Positions 1 through 11,511 of a DNA stretch of 64,000 bases are shown here, one piece after another. The first letter of the stretch is position 1, and every line of letters starts with the position of its first letter. This stretch comes from Nepenthes gracilis (Eukaryota; Streptophyta; Magnoliopsida; Caryophyllales; Nepenthaceae): NCBI GenBank assembly GCA_033239525.1, contig BSYO01000006.1:14213319-14277318 (forward strand), written 5' to 3'. The notes beneath the pieces were generated by a model, which searched no databases, was not told the origin of the DNA, and was given only the letters and a program-made list of their open reading frames with translations. The position numbers and the translations under genes are program-made.

Positions 1-260
1 TGAGGGTAGGCGATGGAAATGTGAACCAGTCAGATTTCCAAACTCGTGCAGTACTTGGTGAAGCACTTGCGAATGAATGGAGTTCCATTATTAGTGACTA
101 TAACCTTCAAAATTCCAAATCTGCATAAGGTGCTCTTTCAAACAAATTTTGTGGCATTCTACTTAGTGATTCATGCTAGTCATATGACCTCTACCGATTT
201 CATGAAGTAGTCGATACCGATTATGAACTTCCTTTACTGAGACGTGATGGGAAGTGGGCC
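1..260 (-). pseudogene. Decayed Ty3/gypsy integrase fragment (antisense)
   Basis: Reading the minus strand, the stretch around 226-182 gives FIIGIDYFMKSVEV, which matches the integrase core signature (usually IDYFTKWVEA) of plant gypsy elements; further on (170-70) come residues resembling KFV-KNI-CRFGI and then a VIVTNNGTPF segment, the counterpart of the second catalytic Asp region (usually SDNGTQF), here with Asp replaced by Asn. Stops interrupt the frame. Only this core is visible; no adjoining RNase H or LTR could be placed. The style resembles non-chromovirus (Athila/Tat-like) integrases more than the other elements here, but that assignment is tentative. Confidence 0.6.
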
Positions 261-1240
261 TAAGATGTCGAGCACCTACCATGAAAATGACCATGGCAAT
301 TGTAGGGTCCACAAATTTGTATGTAGTTAATGTAGTATATTGCCGTGGACTTGACAGCTCTTGTACTTCTTTATGAACTATGCGACATCCTTATTCATTG
401 TTGGCTAGTAGTTGCCTTGCATCATTATTTTAAATGCCGGGTTCTTACTACCCACATGTGACCCATAGATATTGAGGTGCACCTCGTTTAGTGCATAGTT
501 ATCTTCTTCTAGCATGAGACATAGCATGTAAATGATTGATTATCCTTGTTGGTACAATCTACCAACCATGATGGTGTACCAGTCTGCTATGTTTTTACGC
601 ACTTGGTATTGTCAAGGCCTCAGAAGCCTAGCATAGTGCAGAAGTGACCCAGACGGTCCATCGAATTGGATCTTTCATCAAAAGGCTTAGGGTTTTCCAT
701 CTTGATCCTTTGAGGGAGTGGCTACAACTAGATCTCCTTCATGAACGATGACCTTCTCAAGTTGGTGGGGTGTCTATTGCCACTACAAGAGGCTTATTCA
801 TAGGCAAGGAGCCTTCGGTCATTGCGGGAGCAACATGGACTATGCCACTTTGGGCTTTTATCCTACAGTCCATGACTCAATCAGCCCTCTAGCTGTGTCT
901 TAACCCTGTTGCTTATGGCTGTTTGAGCCTTGAGGTCATCAGACCGTTAGATCTTCTTAGTGGGCTGCCTCTTCCCTCAGTTCCTCTTTATAGGCACTAA
1001 GGCCTAGGAGTTGGAGGATGGAGCCCTTAATAGTGGTACTTTTAGACTGGTACAAATGATTTGGATTAGCTTGGATAGAGTGCCCATCTGGGTAGTGTGC
1101 ATCTACATGTCAGGGCCGATCATTCATCCTATGACTACCCGCGGAGGGGTCGTTGCTATAGAAGACAACATCTTTGGTTGGTGTAGCACCAATTTGTGCC
1201 GTAATATTGACTATGTCTGCTATTGTGGTTAGACTTTTTA
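261..1240. other. Unassigned decayed sequence
   Basis: About 1 kb with no open frame of substance, no recognisable protein motif and no clear repeat structure. It lies between the integrase scrap and an ancient LTR-like block, so it is probably interior retroelement sequence decayed beyond recognition, but nothing in it proves this. Confidence 0.4.
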
Positions 1241-2161
1241 GTCATTTTTCATAAACGACACCAATGATTCATTCTCAGATTTAGATTACCGAACAAATTA
1301 GAGTCTCTTGATCTTGCCCGGTGGGTTGGATTGAAGTGGATCTGATCTTTGTTACTTTTGACCTAGATCCTGCACACTATAATTAACAAATGAGAGATCA
1401 GAAGATTGCGGGACTCACTCCCAAATATATCTTTTGATGTTCAAGTCAAAAATCTTTCTTAAACTAATAGAATGATGAGAGGATGAGAAGGTAATGTGTA
1501 GATGAAAGTATGAGGGGGTTAAGTGTTTGCTAAAGGGCTAGGCTTCAATGGATGAGCTCAACTAGTGAGTGGCTTAGTGGGAGAGAGGTGCACCCAATGT
1601 GGAGTTCCTTAGAGAGAGAGGTGCACTTGACGGGGAGGTGCTTTGAGAGAGAGGTGTACTAATCGGGGAGTAGCTTTCAGAGAGAGATACAATTCAGTCA
1701 TCGGTTCTCTAAAGATGGGGTTGATTACTCAACTGGAAATTGAATCGCTGGAGGATCCAAAGGGATCCCAGAAGAATGGTTAAAAAAGGACCATAAAAAG
1801 GATTTGCGGAGGATGCCCCTTCTTCTAAAAGAAGGGATGCATATATAGAGTGAGGGCGTGTGTTTGCCTGCCTTAGTCTCCATGGCTTGCAATCATGAGT
1901 GGCCAACATCATACGCCTACCATTGATGCTCTAAACCATCAAGATCCTCATGGCAATAGGTTGGCCGCTATTTCCTACAAATCACACTTCTACAGGTGCG
2001 AGGGACAACCTGGTGGAAGTAGTCATTTGGACTTATTTGCTAAGTTGGAACTGATTGTCCTATATCTGTGGGCCTACTCTACGAACATCCTTTAGTAGCC
2101 CATATATTGTTGGGTTGTCTTGGGCTATGTTGGCTTGAGTTTACTACCGTGGACTGAGGGT
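1241..2161 (-). repeat. Ancient LTR-like block, copy A
   Basis: The segment 1261-1500 can be followed, with many substitutions, against 10770-11000: both contain a GATCCTGCAC/GATCCTATGCAC segment, then a GGACTCACT box and a TTTTGATGTTCAAGTCA-like box in the same order and spacing. The box order is typical of plant LTR leader regions. Both copies have a TATATA/TATTTATA run further to the right, suggesting an antisense promoter. Repeated AGAGAGAGGTGCAC units sit at 1580-1690. Orientation is inferred from the promoter-like run and the antisense integrase nearby. Confidence 0.4.
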
Positions 2162-2222
2162 CTTTGTGTAATATCAAAAATTTTTATTTAATTTGGGTTT
2201 AATTTCATTATAAAAGAAAAGA

Positions 2223-2227
<5 letters not shown>

Positions 2228-2255
<28 letters not shown>

Positions 2256-2259
2256 GTTG

Positions 2260-2323
<64 letters not shown>

Positions 2324-2325
2324 AT
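2228..2325. repeat. (TTA/TTG)n microsatellite
   Basis: A run of TTA triplets with a few TTG interruptions in the 5' part of the E1 LTR. It produces a long poly-isoleucine reading frame on the minus strand which is an artefact. The partner LTR has only a short AT-rich stretch here (7905-7957), so the run expanded after insertion. Confidence 0.95.
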
Positions 2326-3059
2326 GGAGGTGTGGGGCACGGAGTGAAAGGAAAAAGGAAAAAAAAAAAGAGGAAGTGATGCCAGAATCAGAAGTTGACA
2401 AAGCCCTCTCTGCAATTTGCCCTCCATTTTGTGCAATTGTGTAACTGGAAGGAGAAGGGCACAAGTCAAACAAAGGAGCTGCCATTATGCTAGGGAAAAT
2501 AGGTGACATCAAGGCAAGTAAATATTCCTTTCTCTTTCTTTGATGTCGATTCTTGGTTTGCATGTAATAGTTTTGGATAAAATCAATCAAATTGTGGAAA
2601 ATGGGTAATGTGAGGCGGTGAAGAGAGAGAAAGTCATTGATGGCTTGCATGTGCTGTTGTTGTTGCCATCGCCGTCGCAAGGTTGCTATAGCTGTGGCAA
2701 GTGCTGCCATGCTGCGCTAGAATCACTGTCAGCAGAAATAAGAAATTTGAAGAGAGGTAGGGGAATGATGCAGAAGGAGAGAGAATGAGGAAGAGAGAGA
2801 AGGGGCATGCGCGAAGAGGACAGAGAAGCACGTGGTTTAGGTACCTTGGAGTATTCTTTTAGTAAACCTACTGGGAATAAAATCAAAGCTAATATCCTCT
2901 TACCCAATCTTTGGTTTATTTGAATATCCGATATGTTTTATAGGTGTATTTTGTATTAATATGTTTGTATGGAAATCGGTGGAGTTTGAGACTCAATGTA
3001 TGCATGCAACCATGATAGTTCGAGACCTTAATGGGTCAATATGTGTGTGGTGACAAGGG

Positions 3060-3480
3060 AGTCCAAGGCCCTTGTGGGTTGATAAAAGATGGCCGAGAGT
3101 TGCAAGCTTAAAATGTAGCCAATATTAGATATTAGATGGTTGAGAGTTGTAGGCCTAAAATGTAGTCGATACTGGATATTAGAAGACTAAAAACTACAGG
3201 TTTAAAATGTAGCCAATAAAGATATTAAGTTGACTGAGAGTTTCAAGCCAAAACTGTAGCAATAATAGTAAAAGATAAAAAGTTACAGGCCTAAAATATA
3301 GTTGGGTTATTTGAGCCAGTGATATAAAATGGTGAAGAGTTACAGGCATAAAATATAGTAAGAATCCGACAATGATGAAAAGATGGTCGAGAGTTGTAGG
3401 CCTAAAATGTAGCCAAGCTAATGGAGCTGATAATTTATGATGGCCTAGAGTTACTAGCCTAAAACATAACCGTTATGATG
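3060..3480 (+). repeat. Interspersed taaaatgtagcc tag array
   Basis: About eight imperfect units of GAGAGTTGTAGGCCTAAAATGTAGCC type, spaced roughly 40-60 bases apart. The same tag is present in the partner LTR (8800-9340), on the opposite strand in a different LTR family (31540-31650) and in a third LTR context (44980-45200). Confidence 0.8.
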
Positions 3481-3518
3481 TGCAGATCGGATTTTGAATT
3501 TGCATCTACTGTGGGTGT

Positions 3519-3546
3519 GGCGGAACAGATTTTTTTTTACTCCACC
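3519..3546 (-). other. LTR-terminal stem-loop (solo LTR)
   Basis: GGCGGA at 3519-3524 can pair with TCCACC at 3541-3546 (one G-T pair) around a poly-T loop. It corresponds to the GACGGA/TCCGTC stem at the end of the related LTR at 35313-35345; both arms changed but pairing is kept. Confidence 0.6.
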
Positions 3547-3833
3547 ATTCATAACACAAGATCGCAGATGCCATCTAGGACCCATATGTTTTAATCATAA
3601 AATGCATAGCGGAAGCCGATCTAACATCTTACAAAAACATTCATATTCATTCCATAACATTCATTTCCGAATAGCCACAAATGTCTAATTACAAAAGTTT
3701 ATGGAGTTTAACAATTCATTACACTAATTGATTCTTCGCTGCAATCCTCAAAAAGGTGCTCCTGAATCCTTACGAATCCTTCAAGTTGGCTTTGATCACT
3801 CCGTCTCGTCAGGCACAAATTCTAAATTTCCAT

Positions 3834-5867
3834 CTGAGGGGGGGAATAGAAAACAGTGAGCCGGAGCTCAACAAGGTACATGCAGATTTTTCACAAAACG
3901 TTCATACTGTCAACAGTTACAGATAAATATATACAGAATATCATTTGGTCGGAATCATGCAGGAAATCAGGCATCCTATATACATATAGCATTTGGCCGA
4001 ACAAAAGCAAATCGGAAAGTCAGAACAGATGATATTTGGGCATCACACAATGCAGATCATAACTTTAACTTCTTTATTTATTGTGTAACGGAAAGGGGGG
4101 CTTTAATCGACGATAGATTGTGCACATCTCCTCACAATCACGGCAATACCTCCTTGTACAAAGCCCGGAGGACGGTTCTCACTTTCTCCTTGTACAAAGC
4201 CCCGAAGACGGCTCTCACTTCCTCCTTGTACAAAGCCCCGAGGATGGCTCTCACTTCGGTTGTCCTCGATTGTCACCTTAAGGTCCTAAGGCATGCCGGA
4301 GAACCTTATCTCCCAAAGCTAGAGTCAAAACTTATTTGTCTTATCATAAGGCCGGTTTCAACTTTCATAATAATATGCCAGGCTGGTCTTAATTTTACAT
4401 GCAAAAGGAACTGAACTTGATCTCACATGCGAGGGTAAAGCCGATCTTGATTTCACATGCAGGGGTAAAACTGAACTCAATTTCACATGCAGGGGTAGCC
4501 GGTTTAATTTTTATACAAGGAAAGGCCGGTTACATTTTCTTACACGAGAAGGCCGGTTTCATTTTCTTACGAAGGAAGGCCGGTTACATTTTCTTACAAA
4601 GGAAAGCCGGTTTAGATTTCATGCTTAAAGTGGCCGGTTTAGATTTTCATGCTTGAAGTGGCCAGTTTAGATTTTCATCAAGGAAGGGCCAAAGCTCTTT
4701 TCACATCAAGGGAGCTAGTTTCATTTTCATGGTGTAAGGTTGGCCGGTTGTGATTTCATGTAGTGAAGGTCGGTTCAGATTTTCATCTCACCAAGAGACT
4801 GGTTGTGATTCACAAGGTGGGAGGCCGGTTCATATTTTCATCTCACCGAGAGGCCGGTTTAGATTTTCTTCTCACAAGGCCGGTTTGGATTTTTCATCTT
4901 ACAAGACCGGTTGTGGTTCATGAAGAAGGGAGGGCCGGTCTTGATTTAACAATGGTGGAGCCGGACTTGTTTTGCACTAAAGGAAGGCCAAACTTGATTT
5001 CATCGTGTAAGGGCTGAACTTGATTTCATTATGCAAGGGCCGAACTTGATTTCATGCAAGAGGGGAGGCTAAACTTGATTTCATCATGCAAGGGCCGAAC
5101 TTGATTTCATGCAAGAGGGGAGGCCGAACTTGATTCCATCATGCAAGGGCCAAACTTGACTCCATCATGCAAGGGCCGAACTTGATTTCATGCAAGAGGG
5201 GAGGCTAAACTTGATTTCATCATGCAAGGGCCGAACCTGATTTCAAGCGAGAGGGGAGACCGAACTTGATTTCATCATGCAAGGGCCAAACTTGATTTTA
5301 TGCAAGGGGGGAGGCCGAACTTGATTTTATCATGCAAGGGCCAAACTTGATTTCATGCAAGAGGGGAGGCCGAACTTGATTAGGCATAAGGGAAGGCCGA
5401 ACTTCTTTTATGCTTAAGGGTAGCCAAACTTCTTTTATTCTTTGGGGAGGGCCGAACTTGATTTAGGCTTAAGATGGAGACTGACCTCAATTTTATCAAA
5501 AGCCAAGTTCACATTATGCATGCCAGATTCGACTTAAGGCCGATTTCAAGATCAGTGAGCCAATGCCGGGTTCAAAATACAATGCAAGGCCAATTTCAAT
5601 TATTCTTTAGAGTCAGTTTCAAATCAAAGAGCTTATACGTTACTTTAATAAACCGGTCTACTTCTTCATAATTAAATGACTGGTCATCATCTAAATCATG
5701 CAATGATTAAACTTCATGCGTGCGAATATCATGAAATAACTGGACATCACAAAAAAAAACATGAACTAAGAAGGTGAGTACACTTGTGGCATTCTTAAAA
5801 AAAATCTTAAATAACGTCCGAAGTACGCTTGCAATATTATGAAGTTAAAAAAAAAGTGTACACTTGC
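3834..5867 (-). other. Putative GC-AG intron inside the solo LTR
   Basis: On the minus strand, CAG|GCAAGTG at 5870-5861 is followed after about 2.0 kb of tandem repeats by CCGGCTCACTG, a C-rich tract and CAG|ATGGAAA ending at 3834. A TATAAATA box lies 113 bases upstream of the donor (5980-5973). The layout is the same as in the E5 LTR at 32326-35348. Confidence 0.6.
4480..5470 (-). repeat. GCCGGTTT / GCCGAACTTGATTTCAT tandem array
   Basis: Two neighbouring arrays of short imperfect units (about 25-35 bases), one built on GGCCGGTTTxxATTTTC and one on GGCCGAACTTGATTTCATxATGCAA. They occupy the presumed intron of the solo LTR and replace the ACTCCGGCTTT arrays of the related E5 LTR. No unique spacers and strong drift between units, so this is not CRISPR-like. 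Confidence 0.8.
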
Positions 5868-6722
5868 CTGACAGCCGTTTGTTCACTTTTACCGACTGGA
5901 AGCTTTCTCTCCTCTACTCTTTACTGTTCTTCTCGCTGGTTGTTCGTGCCAACTTCCTTGATCGAAGTTGAGTATTTATAGAGGAGGGGTTAGATAGAGT
6001 AAGTGGGATAAGTGGGGTAGGTCACTTGCTTCGGTACCTCTTTTCAGAGGGTAGGTGGGAGAAGTAAGTTAGTTTACTTAGACGGGTACTTCTCCTCAGA
6101 CTGTAACGGGGTAGTTTACTTACTCCATTTAGTTGATGTTTGGTTGGATTCTAACTAAATAGTAAAGTTGGCTTTTGGCTTTAGTTGCTATTAATTTATT
6201 TAGGTCAACTTTTCGGTCAAGGCTCCTCATTCTAATTAAGCCATCTTCCTTAAAGATTAGTCAATAATTTTAACCCCAACCTTGAGCCTCTTTTTTTTTT
6301 TGGACCTCACAATGGGTGTGCAGTGGTTTAAGTATATGTGGCGGAGTCTATCGGATTTTATATAAGTTCTTCCTCTTATTTTATATGTGCTATTTTATTC
6401 ATATATATGACGATACATGCTAAGCCTTCAGTTCATGTTTTTCTGTTTTCTCCGCTTTAGAGTAGAATGCTTGAATTTGCTACAAGAACTGGGTAAGATT
6501 CAATGCGGTGTTACATTTTCTTGGTGAGTATTTTATCCTTATGATTGTTTTGAACATGTTATGATTATTGTCTGAATAGTTGTCTGATGACGTCCTATAG
6601 CAGTTTTTTATTTATCACGTCCTATATATTTGGTTTGTTATACCAGGGTTTAAATTTTATAAGAATAATAATTTGAATTTAATTACAAATTTATTTGACC
6701 TACTTTGTCTGAGTTCATGATG

Positions 6723-7850
6723 GAAATAGTATTAGAGAAAAGTTATGAGGAGGTTTTGTTGGGCCAGTCTGAAACCTTATGGGGTAGGAGGTTTTGGTCA
6801 GTAGAGAGGAAGGTGATGGAATGGGTTTGTTTGAAACATCACAGGGTAGAAGAAGGTTTTAGTCGGCAGAAAAGCGGTGAAATGGAGATGATGAAGTGTA
6901 AGCTCGTAGTTTTGTGGAAGTATTTTCTTTCTTGGCAAACCTCAATGGTTTCTTCAAATGGCAAGCTGGGAGTGCTCATTGTATCTGAGTGAAGGAAAGA
7001 AGATTCGTCAAGATTGAAAATTGTAGATAAAGATGAAGAAGCTCATGCCAAGCCAACCTATTCTCTTCATAAGGATTGGATTCCAAACCAACCTTCTATC
7101 TACAGAAGAAGCTCTTGTGATGATTATAGATGAAGCCCTTTTTGGTTGAGCCATCATGAAGCTTGACGTGATTAAGCAAAGCCTTGGCTGTTTTGATGAA
7201 AGCTCGAGAGCAAGTGAAGTCATTAGCAGCTGTAGTGGAGCTAGAGTGGTCTAAGTTTGAAAGGGACATTGAAGATTCTCTACCTAACGGATTAGCGAGT
7301 GACATTATGTCTTGTTCCTAAAGGAAGAAACCAAGAAGAAGAAGAAGTTTTCGTGATTTTGTTTTGAGTTTGCCTTGAACAACAAAGGATTTGATAGCCA
7401 TCTCGATGAGGATGGTCAATCTGATGAAAATAGCTCATTGCTTTATGAGATTTGAGGCAGATGATGGGTTAGTTAATGAAGTTGGCTCATGGCTTGCCAA
7501 TCAGATTGTCTTTCCCGAGATTGGTTGTTAGCAAATTATAGAGATGAGAAGATTACAAGATATCTAGTTTTGAGGCTTCTAACTATTATCTGAGGCCTAT
7601 GATTGATTAGAGTTACAACATAAGTGTGTGGGCACACGACCGATAGTCACAATAATTGATTTGAGATATCAAATAGTAGATCAAGCTTGCAATCTAATTC
7701 GAGATTCAATATTGTTGGTCAGATATTTTGAAGGCATCTTGAAGAAGTGGCATAGAAGCATAAAAATGAAACTTAGGAGAATACCCCTAGTCATTTTTAA
7801 GTTTGGGATGCATAAATTTTGAGGACGAAATTTTTATAAGAAGGGAATAA
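6723..7850 (+). other. E1 interior without gag or pol
   Basis: Begins next to TAGTATTAGAG (6727-6737), a two-mismatch version of the TGGTATCAGAG primer-site core, and ends with GAGGACGAAATTT at 7822-7834 and a purine-rich run AAGAAGGGAATAA before the 3' LTR. Small open frames (6705-6992, 7628-7822) have no recognisable motifs. The region looks like sequence that only serves replication signals in trans-mobilised elements. Confidence 0.6.
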
Positions 7851-9788
7851 TGTAATATCCCAAATTTTTATTTGATTTAGGTTTAACTAAATTATAAAAG
7901 AAAATATAAATAAAATATAATTATTATAATTATAATAATAACATTATTATTATTATAAAGGGAGGCATAGGGCACGGAGCGAAAGGAAAAAGGAAAAAAG
8001 ATAAATAAAAGAAAGAGGGGAGAAAGAGGAGAGAGAAGAGAGAGAGAGGAGCGGTCGTTGATGTTGCTGAAGGAGTCAATTCTAGGATCAAAAGTCTACG
8101 AAGCCCTCTTTGTGTTTTACGCTTCATTTTGTGCAGTGGTGTGAGTAGAAAGAGAAGAACGCAAGCTGTACAGAAGAGCCTCCATCGTCGTCGGAGGAAA
8201 TAGGTAAAATCAAGGCAAATAAATCTTTCCATTCTCTTTCTTTGATGTCGATTCTCGATTTGCATGTACTGATTTTGGAAAAAATTAGTCGAATCATGGA
8301 AAATGGGTAATGTTACACAATGAAGAGAGAGAAAGTCATCGACAGCTTGCATATGCTGCTATTGTTGCCATCGCCTTCGTAGTGTTGCTACAATCGTGGG
8401 TGGTAGCACTACACCGTGCTAGAAATGCCATTGGAAAAAAGGGGAAATCTAAAGAAAGGACGAGGAATGTCATGGTAGGAGGGAGAAATAGGAAGAGAGA
8501 GAAGGGGCATGCACAGAGAGGAGAGAGAAGCACATGGTTTGGATACCTCAAGGTGTTCTTTTGGCAAACCTATTTGAAATAAAGTCAATGCAAGTATCCT
8601 CTCATCCTATCTTTGATTTATTTTAGTATCTGATATGTTTTATATGTATATTTTGTATAAGTATGTTTGAATTGAAATGGGCGGAGTTCGAGACTCGATG
8701 GGTTGGTGTATATGTGAGACTGGGGTAGTTTGATACCTTGGTGGGTTGATATGTGTGTGGTGACAGGGGAGTCTGAGGCCCTAGTAAGTCAATAAAATAT
8801 GGCCGAGTGTTATAGGCCTAAAATATATCTGATATTGGATATTAAACGGTTGAGAGTTACAGGTCTAAAATGTAGCCGATATTAGACATTAGATAACCAA
8901 GAGCTAATGATGATATTAAGTTGGTTGAGAATTGTAGGCTAAAACTATAGCTGATAATGATATGAGATGGCTAAGAGCTACAATCCTAAAATGTAGCCAG
9001 TCTAATGGAGCCAATGAAATGAGATGGAAGAGAGCTACATGCCAAAAATATTGTTCAACTAATTGAGTCAATCATTTGAGATGGTAAAGTGCTGTAAGTC
9101 TAAAATGTAATCGAGCTAATGAAACGAATAATATGATATGGCTAAGAGATGTAGGCCTAAAATACAGCCAAGCTATTGGAGCCAATGATATGAGACAACT
9201 GAGAGTTGCAAGCCTAAAATGTCGTCAGGATCCAACGATATTAAAAAGATAGTCGAGAGATATAGGTCTAAAATATAGTCGAGCTTATGGGGCCGATAAT
9301 ATGTAATGGCCTAAAATTGTCGGCCTAAAACGTAGTCGATATGATGTGCAGTTTGGGTTTTGGATTTGCATCTACTATGTGTTTGTGGTGATTTCAGCAT
9401 ATGTGGCTTAGTTTATTGGTTTTTATATGAGTTATCCCTTTGATTTTACATGCGCTATGTTATTTAAGAATCTGACGATACTTGTTGAGATTCTGACTCA
9501 CATTTTTCTGTTCTCTCTTCTTCCAAGTATAAAGCTTGGATCTGCTTTAGGAGTTGGCTAAGATTCAGCATAGCATTGTATTTTCTTAGTGAGTATTTTA
9601 TTCTTACGATTGTTTAGAGTATGTCATGATTATTGTCCGAATATATATCCAATGAGGTCCTATGCGGGGTTTTTAATTTATCGGGTCCTGTGTATATGGT
9701 TTGTTACACCAAAATTTAAAACTTATGAGAATAATAATTTAAATTTAATTAATAATTTATTTGACCTAGTAGGTCCGAATTCATTACA
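7851..9788 (+). repeat. E1 3' LTR
   Basis: Starts TGTAATATCC and ends CATTACA, 1.94 kb. Contains a possible TATAAAG at about 7953, donor-like AAG|GCAAAT at 8214/8215, the tag array at 8800-9340, a GACTCAC branch-like box and pyrimidine tract ending TTCCAAG near 9527, and a short inverted repeat GACCT-AGT-AGGTC close to the end. Homologous to the 5' LTR on both sides of the nested insertion. Confidence 0.85.
8800..9340 (+). repeat. Tag array taaaatgtagcc, E1 3' LTR
   Basis: About ten imperfect units of the GAGAGTTRTAGGYCTAAAATGTAGYCG type, matching the array at 3060-3480 unit by unit for much of its length. It lies inside the presumed LTR intron. Confidence 0.8.
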
Positions 9789-9793
9789 CTTTG

Positions 9794-10765
9794 ATTTCAC
9801 GTAACTTTGGTTGGACTGCTACTTCTCGAACACTTTTCCCTACAAACTGGATTCTCGGTTGATCCATTAGCTGCTGGAGACATCAAATTCTTTTAAAAGG
9901 TATAAGATAAAATGCCAAAAAAAAGGAAAAATACATTATGAACTTTAATAAATCAACTTAATTTATAAATATTTATAAAAAAATGCAAGATAGTCTCATA
10001 ATATTGGTTTTGAAACAGGTGGTAAAAACATGCAAGTGGGCTGCCACTTTACAGCTTCGACTGATGTGTCATGTTATGCTTTTAAGCTAATCCAACCAAC
10101 GAGATATCGTAAAATATATAAATATATATTTTATATTGTTATTAATATCTGAAAAAAATGATATTGTTATAAATATACTTAATTTTATTAATATTAAAAT
10201 GCACGATAGCTTAAAACTTTTAATTATTGATGATAGTACATTGTGATGTAGTATTTTATTACGTTATATATCTTTTTGAACCCGACAATGATGTCAGTCC
10301 ATTCCTTCGCAATTCACTTCTTAATCTTTTTTCCTTTTATTCCATGAATGAACAAACTTTACTGTCGAATCGGCCATAGAATTATGCTGTGCAACACGGG
10401 CTAGTTTAGTTAATAAAAATAGCACATCCGTAGGAAATATATAAAACTAATATCATATCTATGAGAAATAAATAAAATTATTATGATTTATAAATATACA
10501 TTTATTTTTCACTCAATTTGTTTTTTTCCTAAGTTTATACGGAGTCCTATGTAAATAGAGAAGCGCTACATTTGTCCACATCTCTACAAGCCTACACTCA
10601 TATACGTTAAGATTAACGGCGCATTGAGATAATTCTTCTTGGACGATTTCGAATGGCCTCCCGATATAATATCATTTGCATAAAATGATTAAAAAAATAG
10701 TTTAACAATTTCATTTTTTTATCTCATTATTTCACCTTTTTAACATATACAAATTACTTTTATTA
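9794..10765. other. AT-rich unassigned sequence
   Basis: Strongly AT-rich, no open frame over about 60 codons, no repeat partner recognised in the window. It may be the interior of the ancient element whose LTR-like blocks lie on either side of E1, but nothing direct supports that. Confidence 0.4.
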
Positions 10766-11511
10766 AACTATAGTTTTAGAATGATGCGAATCTGGATTTA
10801 AATTGTTATACGGATTAGGAGTTACTAGATCTTTCATTATGGGTCAAATTGGAGCAAGTCTGATTTCCATCATTGCTAATTTTGATCCTATGCACCACAA
10901 ATAACGAATAAGTGGTCAAAAGATTTACCGGACTCACTTTCTAATTTATCCTTCAACGCTCACATAAGATGTGCTTCTTGAAAAATAAAAAGATTAGACA
11001 ATGCAGGAGAACACAAAGACACACGCATGTGGGGATGTGAGAGGAGGACTGAGTTCTTGTAATCACTTGATGGAGAGCTGCTTCTCAACAGTCAAAGGGC
11101 AATGCTTTGATGTGCTGCACACGGTAAGTGGCTTTGGAGTATTGAGGAACAAGAGGGCTATTTTTAGAAAGAGAGTTTGGTTCTTTCTCAACTCTTGTCT
11201 ATCAATTGGAGTTGATTGGGCGATTGGAATCTGTTAGATTCGATTGAAATCCCCCATTCTTCAGTGGAGGAGAGGGATATTTATAGACATGGCCAATTGT
11301 GGCATTGGAGTCAAAGCTAGTGACAGGTGTCCTATTTGGATTTGCCAACTGCTTGGCATAAATGGGAGCCACCATTGTAGGATATCTTATGGCAGTGATG
11401 TGATCACACCTGGTCGTGGCTGACAAGAGCCAAGCTACTTTTTGCATGGATTGGCTGGGCTGCTGTTCGTCGGTGGCTACGGTAGTTCCCCAGAGTTGAT
11501 CTCTACCACTG
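10766..11511 (-). repeat. Ancient LTR-like block, copy B
   Basis: Alignable by eye with 1261-1500 through GGACTCACT and the downstream TTCAACGCTCACATAAG segment (copy A TTTTGATGTTCAAGTCA). A TATTTATAGAC run at about 11267-11278 reads as TATAAATA on the minus strand. Much diverged from copy A. Confidence 0.4.

Larger units (their letters stand above)
3516..6311 (-). mobile_element. Antisense solo LTR of the E5 family
   Basis: Reversed, it starts TGTGAGGTCC and ends with an A-run and CTGTTCCGCCACA, the same ends as the LTR at 32326-35348. It shares the TTGTACAAAGCCCCGAGGACGG repeats (here 4150-4250, there 34510-34670) and the GCCGG-containing tandem arrays (4480-5470). Flanking 5-mers GTGGG (3511-3515) and ATGGG (6312-6316) are a target duplication with one change, and removing the insert restores E1 LTR homology. 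No interior or partner LTR is present, so it is a solo LTR of about 2.8 kb formed by LTR-LTR recombination. Confidence 0.85.
2514..6460 (+). other. Putative LTR intron in E1 5' LTR (interrupted by nested LTR)
   Basis: Donor-like AAG|GCAAGT at 2513/2514 and acceptor-like pyrimidine tract ending CTTTAG at 6460, preceded by a TTCAT branch-like box. The taaaatgtagcc tag array lies between. In the partner LTR the donor reads AAG|GCAAAT (8214/8215) and the acceptor region TTCTTCCAAG near 9527. Family E1 has the weakest acceptor of the families here. Assignment rests on position and on similarity with the other families. Confidence 0.4.
2167..6722 (+). repeat. E1 5' LTR, split by a nested solo LTR
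   Basis: Homologous along its length to 7851-9788: start box, GGGCACGGAG segment, AAGGCAAGTAAAT box, GAGAGAGAAAGTCAT box, the taaaatgtagcc tag array, and the end TTTGACCTA...GAGTTCA. The homology stops at 3515 and resumes at 6312, exactly around the antisense solo LTR. Without the insertion the LTR is about 1.76 kb. A (TTA)n microsatellite at 2228-2325 replaces the shorter AT-rich stretch of the other copy. Confidence 0.85.
2167..9788 (+). mobile_element. Element E1: LTR retrotransposon with very short interior
   Basis: Two related LTRs (2167-6722, enlarged by a nested insertion, and 7851-9788) flank an interior of only about 1.13 kb. The element is bounded by a perfect 5-bp target duplication CTTTG (2162-2166 and 9789-9793). 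LTRs begin TGTAATATC and the right one ends TTACA. A primer-site-like TAGTATTAGAG follows the 5' LTR, and GAGGACGAAATTT plus a purine run precede the 3' LTR. There is no gag or pol, so this is either a non-autonomous (LARD-like) gypsy derivative or an internally deleted copy. LTR divergence is clearly high, so it is old. Confidence 0.85.

Noticed and set aside
2174..2710. Open frame of 178 codons on the minus strand
   Set aside because: Half of it is a poly-Ile/Thr run from a (TTA)n microsatellite and the rest is LTR sequence; the partner LTR does not keep the frame.
4480..5470. Regularly spaced short repeats resembling a CRISPR array
   Set aside because: Units drift, spacers are themselves repetitive, no cas genes, plant context; it is an LTR tandem array.
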